Positions 6,892-12,588 are shown, counted from the stretch's first letter. The stretch is 13,773 nt of DNA from JACDAN01 sp035711385 (GCA_035711385.1 DASTCG010000044.1:1-13773), one strand, 5' to 3'. Numbers and translations are program-made. The notes: generated by a model from the letters alone, not told the origin.

Positions 6892-7809
6892 TCAGGCGTG
6901 CTCGGCGACCCAGCGCATCGGGTCGCCTGCACCGAGGTCCGTGACGCCGGCGTCCGCCAGCGCGCCGCAGACCAGTGTGCGCCGGTGGGCCGCGAAGGTG
7001 AGCACGTGGGCGATCATCCCGCCGTAGGTGAAGACCTCGGGCGGGTCGCAGATTGCGTCGACGAACGTCTCGTCCAGCCGGCCTTCCTCGACGATCGTTC
7101 GAACCTCGGAGAGGAACGCCGGGCCGGCCTCGGCAAGCCGCGCGCGCATGCTCGCGACGCTCTCGCCGCGCTCGACCTCGAAGTCGTACGGCCGGTCGTT
7201 AACGGCAGCGTCCCACATCGCGAGCTGTCCGACGAGCCGCGAGAGGAGCGACCTCAGCGTCGGGTCGCAGTCGACGCCGTCGACGGAGATCTCGATCGGC
7301 GCGTCGAGCACGTCGTCGTTCAGGCGCTCAGCCCGGGTGAGCAGCTCCCCGATCAGCCAGACGTGGTGCTCCACCATGCGAGTCAGCAGATCCATCCCTG
7401 TCACCTTTCCGTCGGCCGGAAGGCGAAGGCCGCCCGGCGGGTTGAAATGCACGTTGCTCGGCGCTCCGATCTGAAACCTCGTCGGCTGTCGTCGCCAGCG
7501 CGACGGCGCGTGCCCGTACGCTCGGGCGAAGGCGCGCGTGAACGCCTCGTGGGAGGAGTAGCCGGCCTCCAGCGCGACCCCGAGGACGTCCTCGTTCGTG
7601 GTGAGCAGGCGATAGGCCGCCCGCTCGAGGAGGATGCGCCGGCGAAGTGCACCCGGCGGCTCGCCGGCCGCGGCGGAGACGAGCCGATCGAAGTGGAAGC
7701 GCGAGAGGTGCACGCGCGACGCCAACGCCTCGCCCGAGAGATCGTGCTCGTCGAGAGTCTCGGCGAGGACGTCGACGAAGCGGGCGAAGGTGTCGGTCGT
7801 CGTGCTCAC
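6892..7809 (-). CDS. AraC-type HTH regulator fused to a DinB-like domain
   Basis: With the GTG at 7809 the product is 305 aa. Residues 5-108 are an AraC/XylS two-helix-turn-helix DNA-binding domain. LSGEALASRVHLSRFHFDRLV is the first HTH; VLGVALEAGYSSHEAFTRAFARAYGHAPSRWR is the second, with the classic GY.s...F.RaF....g.sP..wR signature. A linker follows. Residues about 139-290 form a DinB-like four-helix domain with the metal-site pattern HHVW at 148-151, H268 and H275 (MIAHVLTFAAHRR). DinB folds serve thiol-dependent or metal-dependent transferases such as mycothiol-linked enzymes; here it may sense a small molecule. The frame extends upstream to 7929, but that part is Arg/Pro-rich and not family-like. 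It precedes the oxidoreductase by 26 bp. Confidence 0.85.
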   Translation of the reverse strand: MSTTTDTFARFVDVLAETLDEHDLSGEALASRVHLSRFHFDRLVSAAAGEPPGALRRRILLERAAYRLLTTNEDVLGVALEAGYSSHEAFTRAFARAYGHAPSRWRRQPTRFQIGAPSNVHFNPPGGLRLPADGKVTGMDLLTRMVEHHVWLIGELLTRAERLNDDVLDAPIEISVDGVDCDPTLRSLLSRLVGQLAMWDAAVNDRPYDFEVERGESVASMRARLAEAGPAFLSEVRTIVEEGRLDETFVDAICDPPEVFTYGGMIAHVLTFAAHRRTLVCGALADAGVTDLGAGDPMRWVAEHA

Positions 7810-7864
7810 CGCCCGAACGCTGCCAGCCGCCGGGACGGCGCGCTTGATCGGGGTTGCGCAGTGG

Positions 7865-8578
7865 CTACGGAACCGCGGTGGGCGCGGCTTCGAGCGCGGC
7901 CTCCTCGCGGCGCTGCAGAATCGCGACACCCAGGGCGGCCAGGAAGATGAAGAAGGCGAAGAAGCCGATCGTCGTCAGGCCTTCGATGACAGAGGAGAGC
8001 GGAGCGAACAGGCCGAGCCAGCCGGCGAAGACTGCTGCGATGAGCCCCACGTAGCCGATCCACCGCGGGACCGCGCGTGTCTGGAGGATCGCGAAAGCGT
8101 AGATCGGCGTCGCGACGGCCCAGTTGAAGACGTTCCCGAAGTAGTTGAGGAGGAGGCAGATCGAGGCGAAGGTGTCGAAGGTCGCCGCGTTCGCCGCCGA
8201 GTAGGACGGTGCGAGCTCCTGCGCGACCGCGATCGGCACCACGTGGGAGATCGTCACGAGCGTGAGGCCGACGGCGCCGGCGATCGGCGCGAGGATCGTG
8301 ATCGGCCCGGCTCCCTTGAGCACGTCGTAGAACCCGACGAGCGCGACGATGCCGAGAAGGCCCGCGAGCCCGACGATCCACGCGCCGGCGACGAACCAGT
8401 CCCCGGCGTCGTTCACGTCCGCGACCCACTCGGCCCCGTCCTTGCCGGTCTCGGGGATCAGCACCTGGACGCCGTGCGTGGCCATGAGCGCGATCCCGGC
8501 CACGAACCCGGCGACGGCGAGCAGGGCGCAGATGCCGCCCAACGTAGAGAGGCGCAGGTCGCGCACGACAGCGATCAT
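7865..8578 (-). CDS. multipass membrane protein (DUF4386-like)
   Basis: With the ATG at 8578 (AGGCGG 1-6 nt upstream is a plausible binding site) the product is 237 aa. The TTG at 8602 would add 8 residues. There are about six hydrophobic helices, including LGGICALLAVAGFVAGIALM, WFVAGAWIVGLAGLLGIVAL, ITILAPIAGAVGLTLVTIS, the WAVATPIYAFAIL segment, IGYVGLIAAVFAGWLGL and the final helix IGFFAFFIFLAALGVAILQ. The segment CLLLNYFGNVFNWAVATPIY and the P-R-W-I-G-Y-V-G turn resemble DUF4386-type integral membrane proteins, whose function is not established. It lies 37 bp after the beta-propeller gene and 55 bp before the AraC-DinB gene, all on the minus strand, so an operon is possible. Confidence 0.75.
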   Translation of the reverse strand: MIAVVRDLRLSTLGGICALLAVAGFVAGIALMATHGVQVLIPETGKDGAEWVADVNDAGDWFVAGAWIVGLAGLLGIVALVGFYDVLKGAGPITILAPIAGAVGLTLVTISHVVPIAVAQELAPSYSAANAATFDTFASICLLLNYFGNVFNWAVATPIYAFAILQTRAVPRWIGYVGLIAAVFAGWLGLFAPLSSVIEGLTTIGFFAFFIFLAALGVAILQRREEAALEAAPTAVP

Positions 8579-8615
8579 CCGCCTCGCCGAGGCGAGGGTC
8601 AACCGAGCCTCAGCG

Positions 8616-9536
8616 TCAGCGCGAAGGGAGCGGCTGCCACGCCGGGGACGAACCCGGCCGGGACAACCGTCGGATCCGCGCGCCGGCGGCGGTGAAGATC
8701 GCGAGCCCGTCGCTCGTCGCTGCGGCGATGAGCATGCCGTCCGGTGACCACGACGGCGACCAGCTCCACCCGTGGATCACCCAGACGACGCCCGATCCGT
8801 CCACGTTGGCAGAGAAGACCTGGTCCTCGTCGCAGCGGGGGCACAGCCACACGAGGCGCGTGAACACGATCCGGCTGCCGTCGGGCGACCAGTCGGGGCC
8901 CCGGTCCTCCGCCCAGGTTCCTGGCTCGGCGTTGTCGGCCGGCTCGACGCGTCCGTCGGTGAGGTAACGAGGCGCGCCACCGCCGTGTCCAACGACGACG
9001 ATCGAGCCGGCGTCGTGCCCGCCGCGCTCGTCCTCCTCCGCCGTGACGCCGAACGCGATCCGCTTCCCGTCCGGAGACCACGACGGCCGATTTGCAACGA
9101 CGCCGGGGCGCCGAAAGAGGAGGCGCTGACGCGTGCCGTCGGCTCGCATCGCGAAAAGGGCGCCCTTCCGAGTGAACGTGAGCTCGCGGCCGCTCGGTGA
9201 CCACGCCGGCTGCCGGCCGCCGCGAAGGCGTGAGGTCAACCGCGTGAGCTTCCTGCCGTCGGCTCCGATCGCATAGATCGCTCGAGCACGTTCGAAGGCG
9301 AGCCGCTTGCCGTCCGCAGACCAGGCGGGCGAGCGGTCGCGCCGGTCGCGAGTGAGGTACCGGAAACCGCCGCCGTCGGGCCGGATGACGGCAAGTCCCT
9401 GGGGCACACCCTGCGGGCCGCGGGACACGAACGCGATCAGGCCGTTTCGGCCGGGGGGTGTTGGCTTCGCGCCCGACGGCAGCGCCAGAACCGCAAGGAG
9501 CCCAACCACCACGGCGGCCGTCGAGGCGGGGGTCAC
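8616..9536 (-). CDS. secreted TolB-like beta-propeller (PD40 repeats)
   Basis: The product is 306 aa from the GTG at 9536, with an AGGTG element about 8 nt upstream. The N-terminus is a signal peptide (TAAVVVGLLAVLALPSGAKP). The rest is a run of PD40/TolB blades, each carrying the W-S-x-D/S-G-x-x-[IL]-x-F motif. Examples are PAWSADGKRLAFER, PAWSPSGRELTFTR, PSWSPDGKRIAFGV, PDWSPDGSRIVFTR and PSWSPDGMLIAAAT, ending SPAWQPLP. At least five or six blades are visible, enough for one propeller. One loop holds a CPRC pair (about residues 233-236), which could form a disulfide or bind metal. It has no catalytic domain, so it is probably a binding or scaffold protein outside the membrane; its partner is unknown. 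It is unrelated to a full Tol-Pal system here. Confidence 0.85.
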   Translation of the reverse strand: MTPASTAAVVVGLLAVLALPSGAKPTPPGRNGLIAFVSRGPQGVPQGLAVIRPDGGGFRYLTRDRRDRSPAWSADGKRLAFERARAIYAIGADGRKLTRLTSRLRGGRQPAWSPSGRELTFTRKGALFAMRADGTRQRLLFRRPGVVANRPSWSPDGKRIAFGVTAEEDERGGHDAGSIVVVGHGGGAPRYLTDGRVEPADNAEPGTWAEDRGPDWSPDGSRIVFTRLVWLCPRCDEDQVFSANVDGSGVVWVIHGWSWSPSWSPDGMLIAAATSDGLAIFTAAGARIRRLSRPGSSPAWQPLPSR

Positions 9537-9690
9537 CGCGGCACCTGCAGCGGATCTGGCCCGACGAAGAAGCGGGGGCCTGCCGAACCCCGCTTCGATC
9601 GCTGTACGCGGGCGGTGCCCCCCGTCGCGGTCACCGGCCCATGATCCGCCGAGCCGGAGCGGCGGTCAACCAACGCTACGCTTCCCGCGA

Positions 9691-9720
9691 GCCCCGTAGC
9701 TCAGTGGATGGAGCAGCGGT
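9691..9720 (+). pseudogene. orphan 5' half of a tRNA-Arg
   Basis: Positions 9691-9720 match bases 1-31 of the intact tRNA-Arg at 11526, with one missing C in the acceptor run and one A-to-G change in the D-loop. The match ends exactly at GCGGT, the 5' strand of the anticodon stem. What follows contains no anticodon loop, no TTCRA T-loop and no matching acceptor strand, so this is not a working tRNA. Its missing part corresponds to the 3' half found alone at 12543-12588. Confidence 0.75.
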
Positions 9721-9721
9721 A

Positions 9722-9743
9722 CCGCAACCTCCGGTCCTTGCGG
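9722..9743. terminator. possible hairpin terminator after the tRNA half
   Basis: CCGCAA (9722-9727) and TTGCGG (9738-9743) form a perfect 6-bp stem with a 10-nt loop. It lies 31 bp beyond the stop codon of the minus-strand GvpA-like gene. It could end that operon's transcript. There is no T-run, so support is weak. Confidence 0.25.
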
Positions 9744-9773
9744 GGGAGGGCCGTGCGGCGACCTGGGTAGACG

Positions 9774-10067
9774 TCAGCGCCGGCCGTTTCGGCGCACCTG
9801 GGCGAGCACCTCTGCTCCGTCGTTGATGCTGCGTACTGCCTCGGCCAATCCGTTTCCAGAAGCGAGTGCGGAGGAAGGCGCGGTGATCGCGGCGGGCATG
9901 AGCACGACGGTAGCGTCCAGCCGCAAGAGCGGGATGCCCAGCAGGCGCGCACGGACAGAGGCCTGGACAAGTGCTCCCTCGGAGAGACGCCTGCTGGGAT
10001 CAACTGCGGCGGTGAGCGCGAACGCGCGAGGCGCTCCGGCTTCCCGGGCCGCACGTCGCTGCCTCAC
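9774..10067 (-). CDS. GvpA/GvpJ-like small protein
   Basis: The product is 97 aa from a GTG that overlaps the previous stop codon (GTGA, 10064-10067). Residues 25-58 align without gaps to the conserved core of gas-vesicle GvpA-family proteins as I recall it. SRRLSEGALVQASVRARLLG compares with the family pattern DRvLdKGvVvdAwVRvsLvG. GIPLLRLDATVVL compares with GIeLLtIEARVVi. About 15 of 34 positions are identical, including the G, V-R, L-x-G-I, LL and A-x-VV positions; the usual tryptophan is a serine. GvpA-family proteins polymerise into the gas-vesicle shell or act as minor shell proteins (GvpJ, GvpM). The C-terminal third (residues 60-97) is not conserved. No other gvp genes are in the window, so a different assembly is possible. 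Confidence 0.55.
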   Translation of the reverse strand: MRQRRAAREAGAPRAFALTAAVDPSRRLSEGALVQASVRARLLGIPLLRLDATVVLMPAAITAPSSALASGNGLAEAVRSINDGAEVLAQVRRNGRR

Positions 10068-10261
10068 GGATCGTTCCCCTCCGTGCGGCGCCGGATCGAG
10101 GAGATGGCAGCGCTTCCTGCCGTGAGTGCGGCCACTCCGCCGGCAACCAAGCCCGCCTTCAGGAGCTTGCTCCTGTTCACGCCGCTGCCCAGAGCGGCAA
10201 GCGAATCTCCGAGCGTGTCGAGACGCCGGTCCGGTTCGCTCCTCGTGCGAAGAAGTCTCAT
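10064..10261 (-). CDS. small single-span membrane protein, 65 aa
   Basis: The ATG at 10261 overlaps the stop of the coiled-coil gene (ATGA, 10258-10261), and the stop overlaps the start of the GvpA-like gene (GTGA). The frame is therefore locked into a three-gene translationally coupled operon, which is the main evidence that it is real. The N-terminal half is charged (RLLRTRSEPDRRLDTLGDSL). Residues about 35-54 (KAGLVAGGVAALTAGSAAIS) form one small-residue-rich transmembrane helix, followed by a basic tail RRRTEGNDP. I do not recognise a family. Small YtxH-like or GvpT-like proteins are found beside gas-vesicle genes in some bacteria, but similarity here is not strong enough to claim that. 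Confidence 0.7.
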   Translation of the reverse strand: MRLLRTRSEPDRRLDTLGDSLAALGSGVNRSKLLKAGLVAGGVAALTAGSAAISSIRRRTEGNDP

Positions 10262-11166
10262 GAGCTCACCCCTTGTCTCGCCCGCCGACGGGCGGCCTTC
10301 GTGATGGCTTCGACGAGCTCGTCCTTCGTCATGCTCGTCCGTTTCTCGATCCCGATGCTGGCCGCGAGCTCGACGAGCTCAGGCTTCTTGTAGGCATCAA
10401 GACCGCCGTCCGTCGTCTCCCGATCGAGCTCACGCGCGGTGCGCTTCGCGGTTGCCGCTGCCCGTTCGCGCAGATCCTCGGCCGCCTTCACGCGCGCCTC
10501 GGCGTCGCTCGCTGTCTGCTTCGCCTCGTTCTGAAGCTGCTGGGCCTGGCGGTTCGCGTCCTCAGCGGCTGCGTGGGCGGCCTCGGCCGCCTCGTTGGCC
10601 AGCCGCCTTGCCTCCGTCAGCGCCTCGGCGGCGTCCTCGACGAGCTCCTCGGCTCGCCGCTGGGACGCCTCTGCATCGCTTTCGGCTTCCGCGATCTCGC
10701 TCTCGACCTCTTCCTCGACTTCCAGTCGCTCCTCTTCGGCGTCGGCCTCGGCGGCTTGGCGCTCGCGCTTGACGAACTCCTCTGCGGCCTTCTGAGCCTC
10801 GGCGACGCGCTGTTTGACCTCCCGAGTCGTCTCGCGGTCGATTTCCTTGACGCGGGCGCGACCCCGCTCGCTTACCTCACGCGCATGGTCGGCGAGCTTC
10901 TTGGACGTCCGCGCGGCCTCGATTGCTCGCTCCTCGGCCTCCCGGGCACGCTCCGCGGCGTCGTGCGCGCGCCTCGCGCGAATCTCGACGGAGTCGCCGA
11001 CCGGCGCGGCGTCGACCACGGCTGCCGTCACCTTCCGCCCCTGATCGCGTGCGCCAGCCGCAGCGTCTCCGAGTGCCTCGGCCGGCTTCAGCGCCTGGGA
11101 CAGGAGCCAGGCGGCGTTCGACGGCATCTCCCGTAAACCAGTGCGCGTTCGCTCAAACATCGACAT
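10258..11166 (-). CDS. long coiled-coil protein with C-terminal Rho-N/SAP-like motif
   Basis: I choose the ATG at 11166 because GGAAGGGG (11177-11170) sits a few bases upstream, giving 302 aa; the GTG at 11190 would add 8 residues. Residues about 62-245 are an almost unbroken charged, Ala/Glu/Arg-rich coiled coil (for example EEVESEIAEAESDAEASQR). The last 45 residues hold a helix-extended-loop-helix, YKKPELVELAASIGIEKRTS followed by MTKDELVEAITKAA. This matches the Rho N-terminal/SAP-like motif (L..lA...gi.g...M.KdeLi.ai) that binds nucleic acid in several families. No signal peptide or membrane segment is visible. It leads a coupled operon with a membrane miniprotein and a GvpA-like protein. 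A scaffold linking a polymer or membrane to DNA is one inference. Confidence 0.8.
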   Translation of the reverse strand: MSMFERTRTGLREMPSNAAWLLSQALKPAEALGDAAAGARDQGRKVTAAVVDAAPVGDSVEIRARRAHDAAERAREAEERAIEAARTSKKLADHAREVSERGRARVKEIDRETTREVKQRVAEAQKAAEEFVKRERQAAEADAEEERLEVEEEVESEIAEAESDAEASQRRAEELVEDAAEALTEARRLANEAAEAAHAAAEDANRQAQQLQNEAKQTASDAEARVKAAEDLRERAAATAKRTARELDRETTDGGLDAYKKPELVELAASIGIEKRTSMTKDELVEAITKAARRRARQGVSS

Positions 11167-11170
11167 CAGC

Positions 11171-11225
11171 CCCTTCCGGACGGAAAACACGCAAATTGCT
11201 CACGACGACCGCGTTCCCTTCCGGA
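11171..11225. repeat. 10-bp direct repeat upstream of the coiled-coil gene
   Basis: CCCTTCCGGA occurs at 11171-11180 and 11216-11225, 45 bp apart. The first copy, read on the minus strand, contains the ribosome binding site of the coiled-coil gene. The TCCGGA core is palindromic, so the pair could be an operator. It could also be chance. Confidence 0.3.
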
Positions 11226-11500
11226 GCGTGATGAAACCTTCGTCTTACGCCTCGGGCAGGAGAGCTAGCGGCAGATGCTCGGTGCCGGACCTCTTCGAGA
11301 TACATGGGGTGGTCTGGTCAACGCTCCATTCACCGATCTCTGAACCAACGAGCTATGCGATCCCGGCCGCGTCGAACGGATGGAACACAGATTCAGGGTT
11401 CACCAGACGACGTTCAAGGCGATCGACTTCGGCGAGCCGGCGGACAACGTGACGGCAACAAGGCACAGGCCAGGGAGGAGTCGATGAATCCAAACGACGC
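11226..11500. other. gene-free stretch between the coiled-coil operon and tRNA-Arg
   Basis: I find no convincing gene on either strand in this roughly 275-bp stretch. It is less GC-rich than its surroundings. It must hold the promoter of the minus-strand three-gene operon, but I cannot assign a -35/-10 pair with confidence. On the minus strand, 11366-11337 loosely resembles the start and D-arm of a tRNA, without the rest of a cloverleaf. Confidence 0.5.
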
Positions 11501-11506
11501 TAAAGT
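11501..11506 (+). promoter_or_regulatory. possible -10 element of tRNA-Arg
   Basis: TAAAGT lies 19 bp before the tRNA 5' end, a reasonable position for a -10 box with a short 5' leader. No good -35 hexamer is seen 16-18 bp upstream, so this is tentative. Confidence 0.25.
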
Positions 11507-11525
11507 GGCTCAACCAAGCCAAACC

Positions 11526-11597
11526 GCCCCCGTAGCTCAGTGGATAGAGCAGCGGTTTCCTAAACCGCGTGCGCAAGTTCGATTCTTGCCGGGGGCA
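11526..11597 (+). tRNA. tRNA-Arg (anticodon CCU)
   Basis: This is a full 72-nt cloverleaf. The acceptor GCCCCCG (11526-11532) pairs with CGGGGGC (11590-11596). The D-stem is GCTC/GAGC. The anticodon arm GCGGT-TTCCTAA-ACCGC (11552-11568) has U33 and anticodon CCT. The T-stem GCAAG/CTTGC has loop TTCGATT, and the discriminator is A. The variable loop is short (4 nt). CCA is not encoded. It decodes the rare Arg codon AGG. Its 3' 46 bases are duplicated at 12543-12588 and its first 31 bases at 9691-9720, so it appears to be a genomic-island attachment site. Confidence 0.95.
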
Positions 11598-11700
11598 CTC
11601 TCGCTAACGGAGGCGATCTTGGCGGAACTCCCCGCAAATCGGCCGTTTGTCCAAGCCTTCCAAGATTTCCGATTCGTGCCGTTCGTTACCAAGTAGCTGC

Positions 11701-11718
11701 GACCCTGGAACCAGGGTC
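11701..11718. repeat. 18-bp dyad downstream of tRNA-Arg
   Basis: GACCCTGG (11701-11708) and CCAGGGTC (11711-11718) are perfect inverted repeats separated by AA. It can form a 7-bp stem with a 4-nt loop, or serve as a protein-binding dyad. It lies 66 bp past the stop of the minus-strand winged-helix gene and 103 bp past the tRNA. No T-run follows. Confidence 0.4.
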
Positions 11719-11784
11719 CCGGCGAGGTCTCCTGGGTCCGTAGAGGGTCTCAGAAGGGCCTCAAACGTAGGCCGCAGCCAGCGG

Positions 11785-12114
11785 TCAGGCAGATCTTCGA
11801 TCGTGCGGAGCTTCGTCGAGACTCAGGATGTCGAGGAGCTCCCCGATCTCGTGGTCGTACTGAGCGGGATGACGCATCGCCGCTGATCTGTTGACCAAGT
11901 AGCGGTTTCGGCGACCGACCCGTTGCCGTTCGACGAAGCCGGCTTCGATGAGGTCGGACACGATCCGCTGCGCCGCGCGCTCCGTGATGCCCACCATCAG
12001 GGCGATGTCTCGAAGGCGGACGTCGGCGTCACGCGCAATGCAGAGCAGGACCTGGGTGTGGTTCGTGACGAAGCGCCACGGCTTCCCGTCTCTGGAGCTT
12101 GACTTATACGACAT
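11785..12114 (-). CDS. small winged-helix (MarR-like) DNA-binding regulator
   Basis: The product is 109 aa. Residues about 13-75 form a winged-helix domain. WRFVTNHTQVLLCIARDA is helix 1, VRLRDIALMVGITERAAQRIVSDLIEAGF contains the helix-turn-helix (33-60), and VERQRVGRRNRYLV is the wing. The C-terminal helix (HEIGELLDILSL) may dimerise. This compact architecture recurs in actinobacteria as a stand-alone regulator; its targets are not known to me. The start ATG at 12114 has no ribosome binding site, but TATACG lies 7 nt upstream, so it may be translated from a leaderless message. An inverted repeat covers this start. It lies between the intact tRNA and the tRNA 3' copy, and its upstream region is strikingly AT-rich for this genome, which suggests acquired DNA. 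Confidence 0.85.
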   Translation of the reverse strand: MSYKSSSRDGKPWRFVTNHTQVLLCIARDADVRLRDIALMVGITERAAQRIVSDLIEAGFVERQRVGRRNRYLVNRSAAMRHPAQYDHEIGELLDILSLDEAPHDRRSA

Positions 12115-12126
12115 CTTTTGCGTATA
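12105..12126 (-). promoter_or_regulatory. inverted repeat over the start codon, overlapping a leaderless -10
   Basis: TATACG (12105-12110) and CGTATA (12121-12126) are a perfect inverted repeat with a 10-bp spacer that contains the start codon of the winged-helix gene. On the minus strand the upstream half reads TATACG, a -10-like hexamer ending 6 nt before the ATG. A dimeric regulator bound here would block its own promoter. No clear -35 is seen upstream; the spacer includes an 8-bp A-run. Confidence 0.5.
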
Positions 12127-12158
12127 TTTTTTTTCGTCTAATAGATTTCGTCTCTAAA

Positions 12159-12194
12159 AGGACGTGTGTGTGAGCCTACCAGACCGAACGTCCT
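12159..12194 (+). promoter_or_regulatory. 7-bp inverted repeat in the leader of the 12216 gene
   Basis: AGGACGT (12159-12165) and ACGTCCT (12188-12194) are perfect inverted repeats separated by 22 nt. They end 11 bp before the ribosome binding site of the small gene at 12216. They could form a leader hairpin or an operator. Confidence 0.3.
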
Positions 12195-12215
12195 CTCAAC
12201 CCAGCGGGAGGTGAG

Positions 12216-12437
12216 ATGCCGCTTTACGAAGTGATGCTCCTCGGCGACGGAGCGCCGGAGGTGAGGCTGACCGACCGCGCGCTCGCTGCCGGCGATCTGG
12301 TGGAGATCGCGCAAAGACTCTGGCGAGTGGAGCGCTCGATGGCGGCGAGCCGCGAAGATGCCGAGCGTCGCTTCCTGCTCGTCCTCGAAGAGGCAGACGC
12401 ACTTCCTGCCTTGGCGCCTCAGGGTTCCCGCTCGTAG
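12216..12437 (+). CDS. small conserved-looking protein, 73 aa
   Basis: A strong ribosome binding site, GGGAGG (12206-12211), sits 4 nt before the ATG, which decides the start. The product begins with a strand (MPLYEVMLLGDG), then EVRLTDRALAAGDLVEIAQRLWRVERS, a short beta-barrel-like pattern in which a G-D-hydrophobic turn precedes an R-x-W-x-V strand. It ends in a helix (SREDAERRFLLVLEEADAL). Small proteins of this shape recur in actinobacteria, but I know no function for them. It is divergent from the winged-helix gene across an AT-rich 101-bp gap and may be controlled by it. Its last 19 bases overlap a truncated minus-strand fragment. Confidence 0.7.
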   Translation: MPLYEVMLLGDGAPEVRLTDRALAAGDLVEIAQRLWRVERSMAASREDAERRFLLVLEEADALPALAPQGSRS

Positions 12438-12541
12438 TAGAGCATGGTCCGCCCGTCCGGTCCGCCCTCGCGATTGGTGAAACCGCGCTGACGCGCTAGC
12501 GCTTGCACCAGCTCTACTAAGCGGGTTCTAACCGCCGGGCA
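12419..12541 (-). pseudogene. truncated 3' remnant of an unknown gene
   Basis: On the minus strand, 12541-12419 encodes a protein-like stretch of about 40 residues ending in TGA. It contains TRLVELVQALARQRGFTN and then EGGPDGRTMLYYEREP. The composition (amphipathic helix, then strand) looks like a real C-terminus. Upstream the frame is closed by TAG exactly where the tRNA 3' copy begins (12543), and there is no ribosome binding site. This fits a gene cut by the recombination that placed the tRNA fragment there. The parent family is not recognised. Confidence 0.45.
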
Positions 12542-12542
12542 C

Positions 12543-12588
12543 GCGGTTTCCTAAAGCGCCCGCGCAAGTTCGATTCTTGCTGGGGGCA
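12543..12588 (+). repeat. decayed copy of the tRNA-Arg 3' half (attachment-site-like)
   Basis: Positions 12543-12588 match 11552-11597 of the intact tRNA-Arg over 46 bp with four substitutions. The match runs from the 5' strand of the anticodon stem through the anticodon loop (TTCCTAA kept) and T-arm to the discriminator base. No D-arm or 5' acceptor strand precedes it. This is the geometry left by tyrosine-recombinase integration at an anticodon loop. The mutations in the anticodon stem and the acceptor pair show that it is old. Confidence 0.8.

Noticed and set aside
6086..7950. Long + strand frames opposite the oxidoreductase and AraC-DinB genes
   Set aside because: They have Arg/Ala/Pro-rich shadow composition and no recognisable domains, and both minus-strand genes are unambiguous.
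8616..9536. A true TolB of the Tol-Pal system
   Set aside because: There is no TolB N-terminal domain and no tol or pal genes, and an actinobacterium would lack the classical outer-membrane system.
9691..9760. A working tRNA, or a tRNA with a group I intron, at 9691
   Set aside because: The sequence after GCGGT has no anticodon loop, T-arm or acceptor partner. I see none of the conserved group I intron core elements downstream, although tRNA-Arg(CCU) hosts such introns in some bacteria.
11337..11366. Minus-strand similarity to a tRNA 5' end and D-arm (AGCTCGTTGGTTCAGAG)
   Set aside because: No anticodon stem, T-loop or closing acceptor strand follows within tRNA length; it is at most a very decayed relic or chance.
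11304..11696. A 130-aa + strand frame containing APVAQWIEQRFPKPR
   Set aside because: It is the well-known artefact of translating a tRNA gene; the frame runs straight through tRNA-Arg at 11526-11597.
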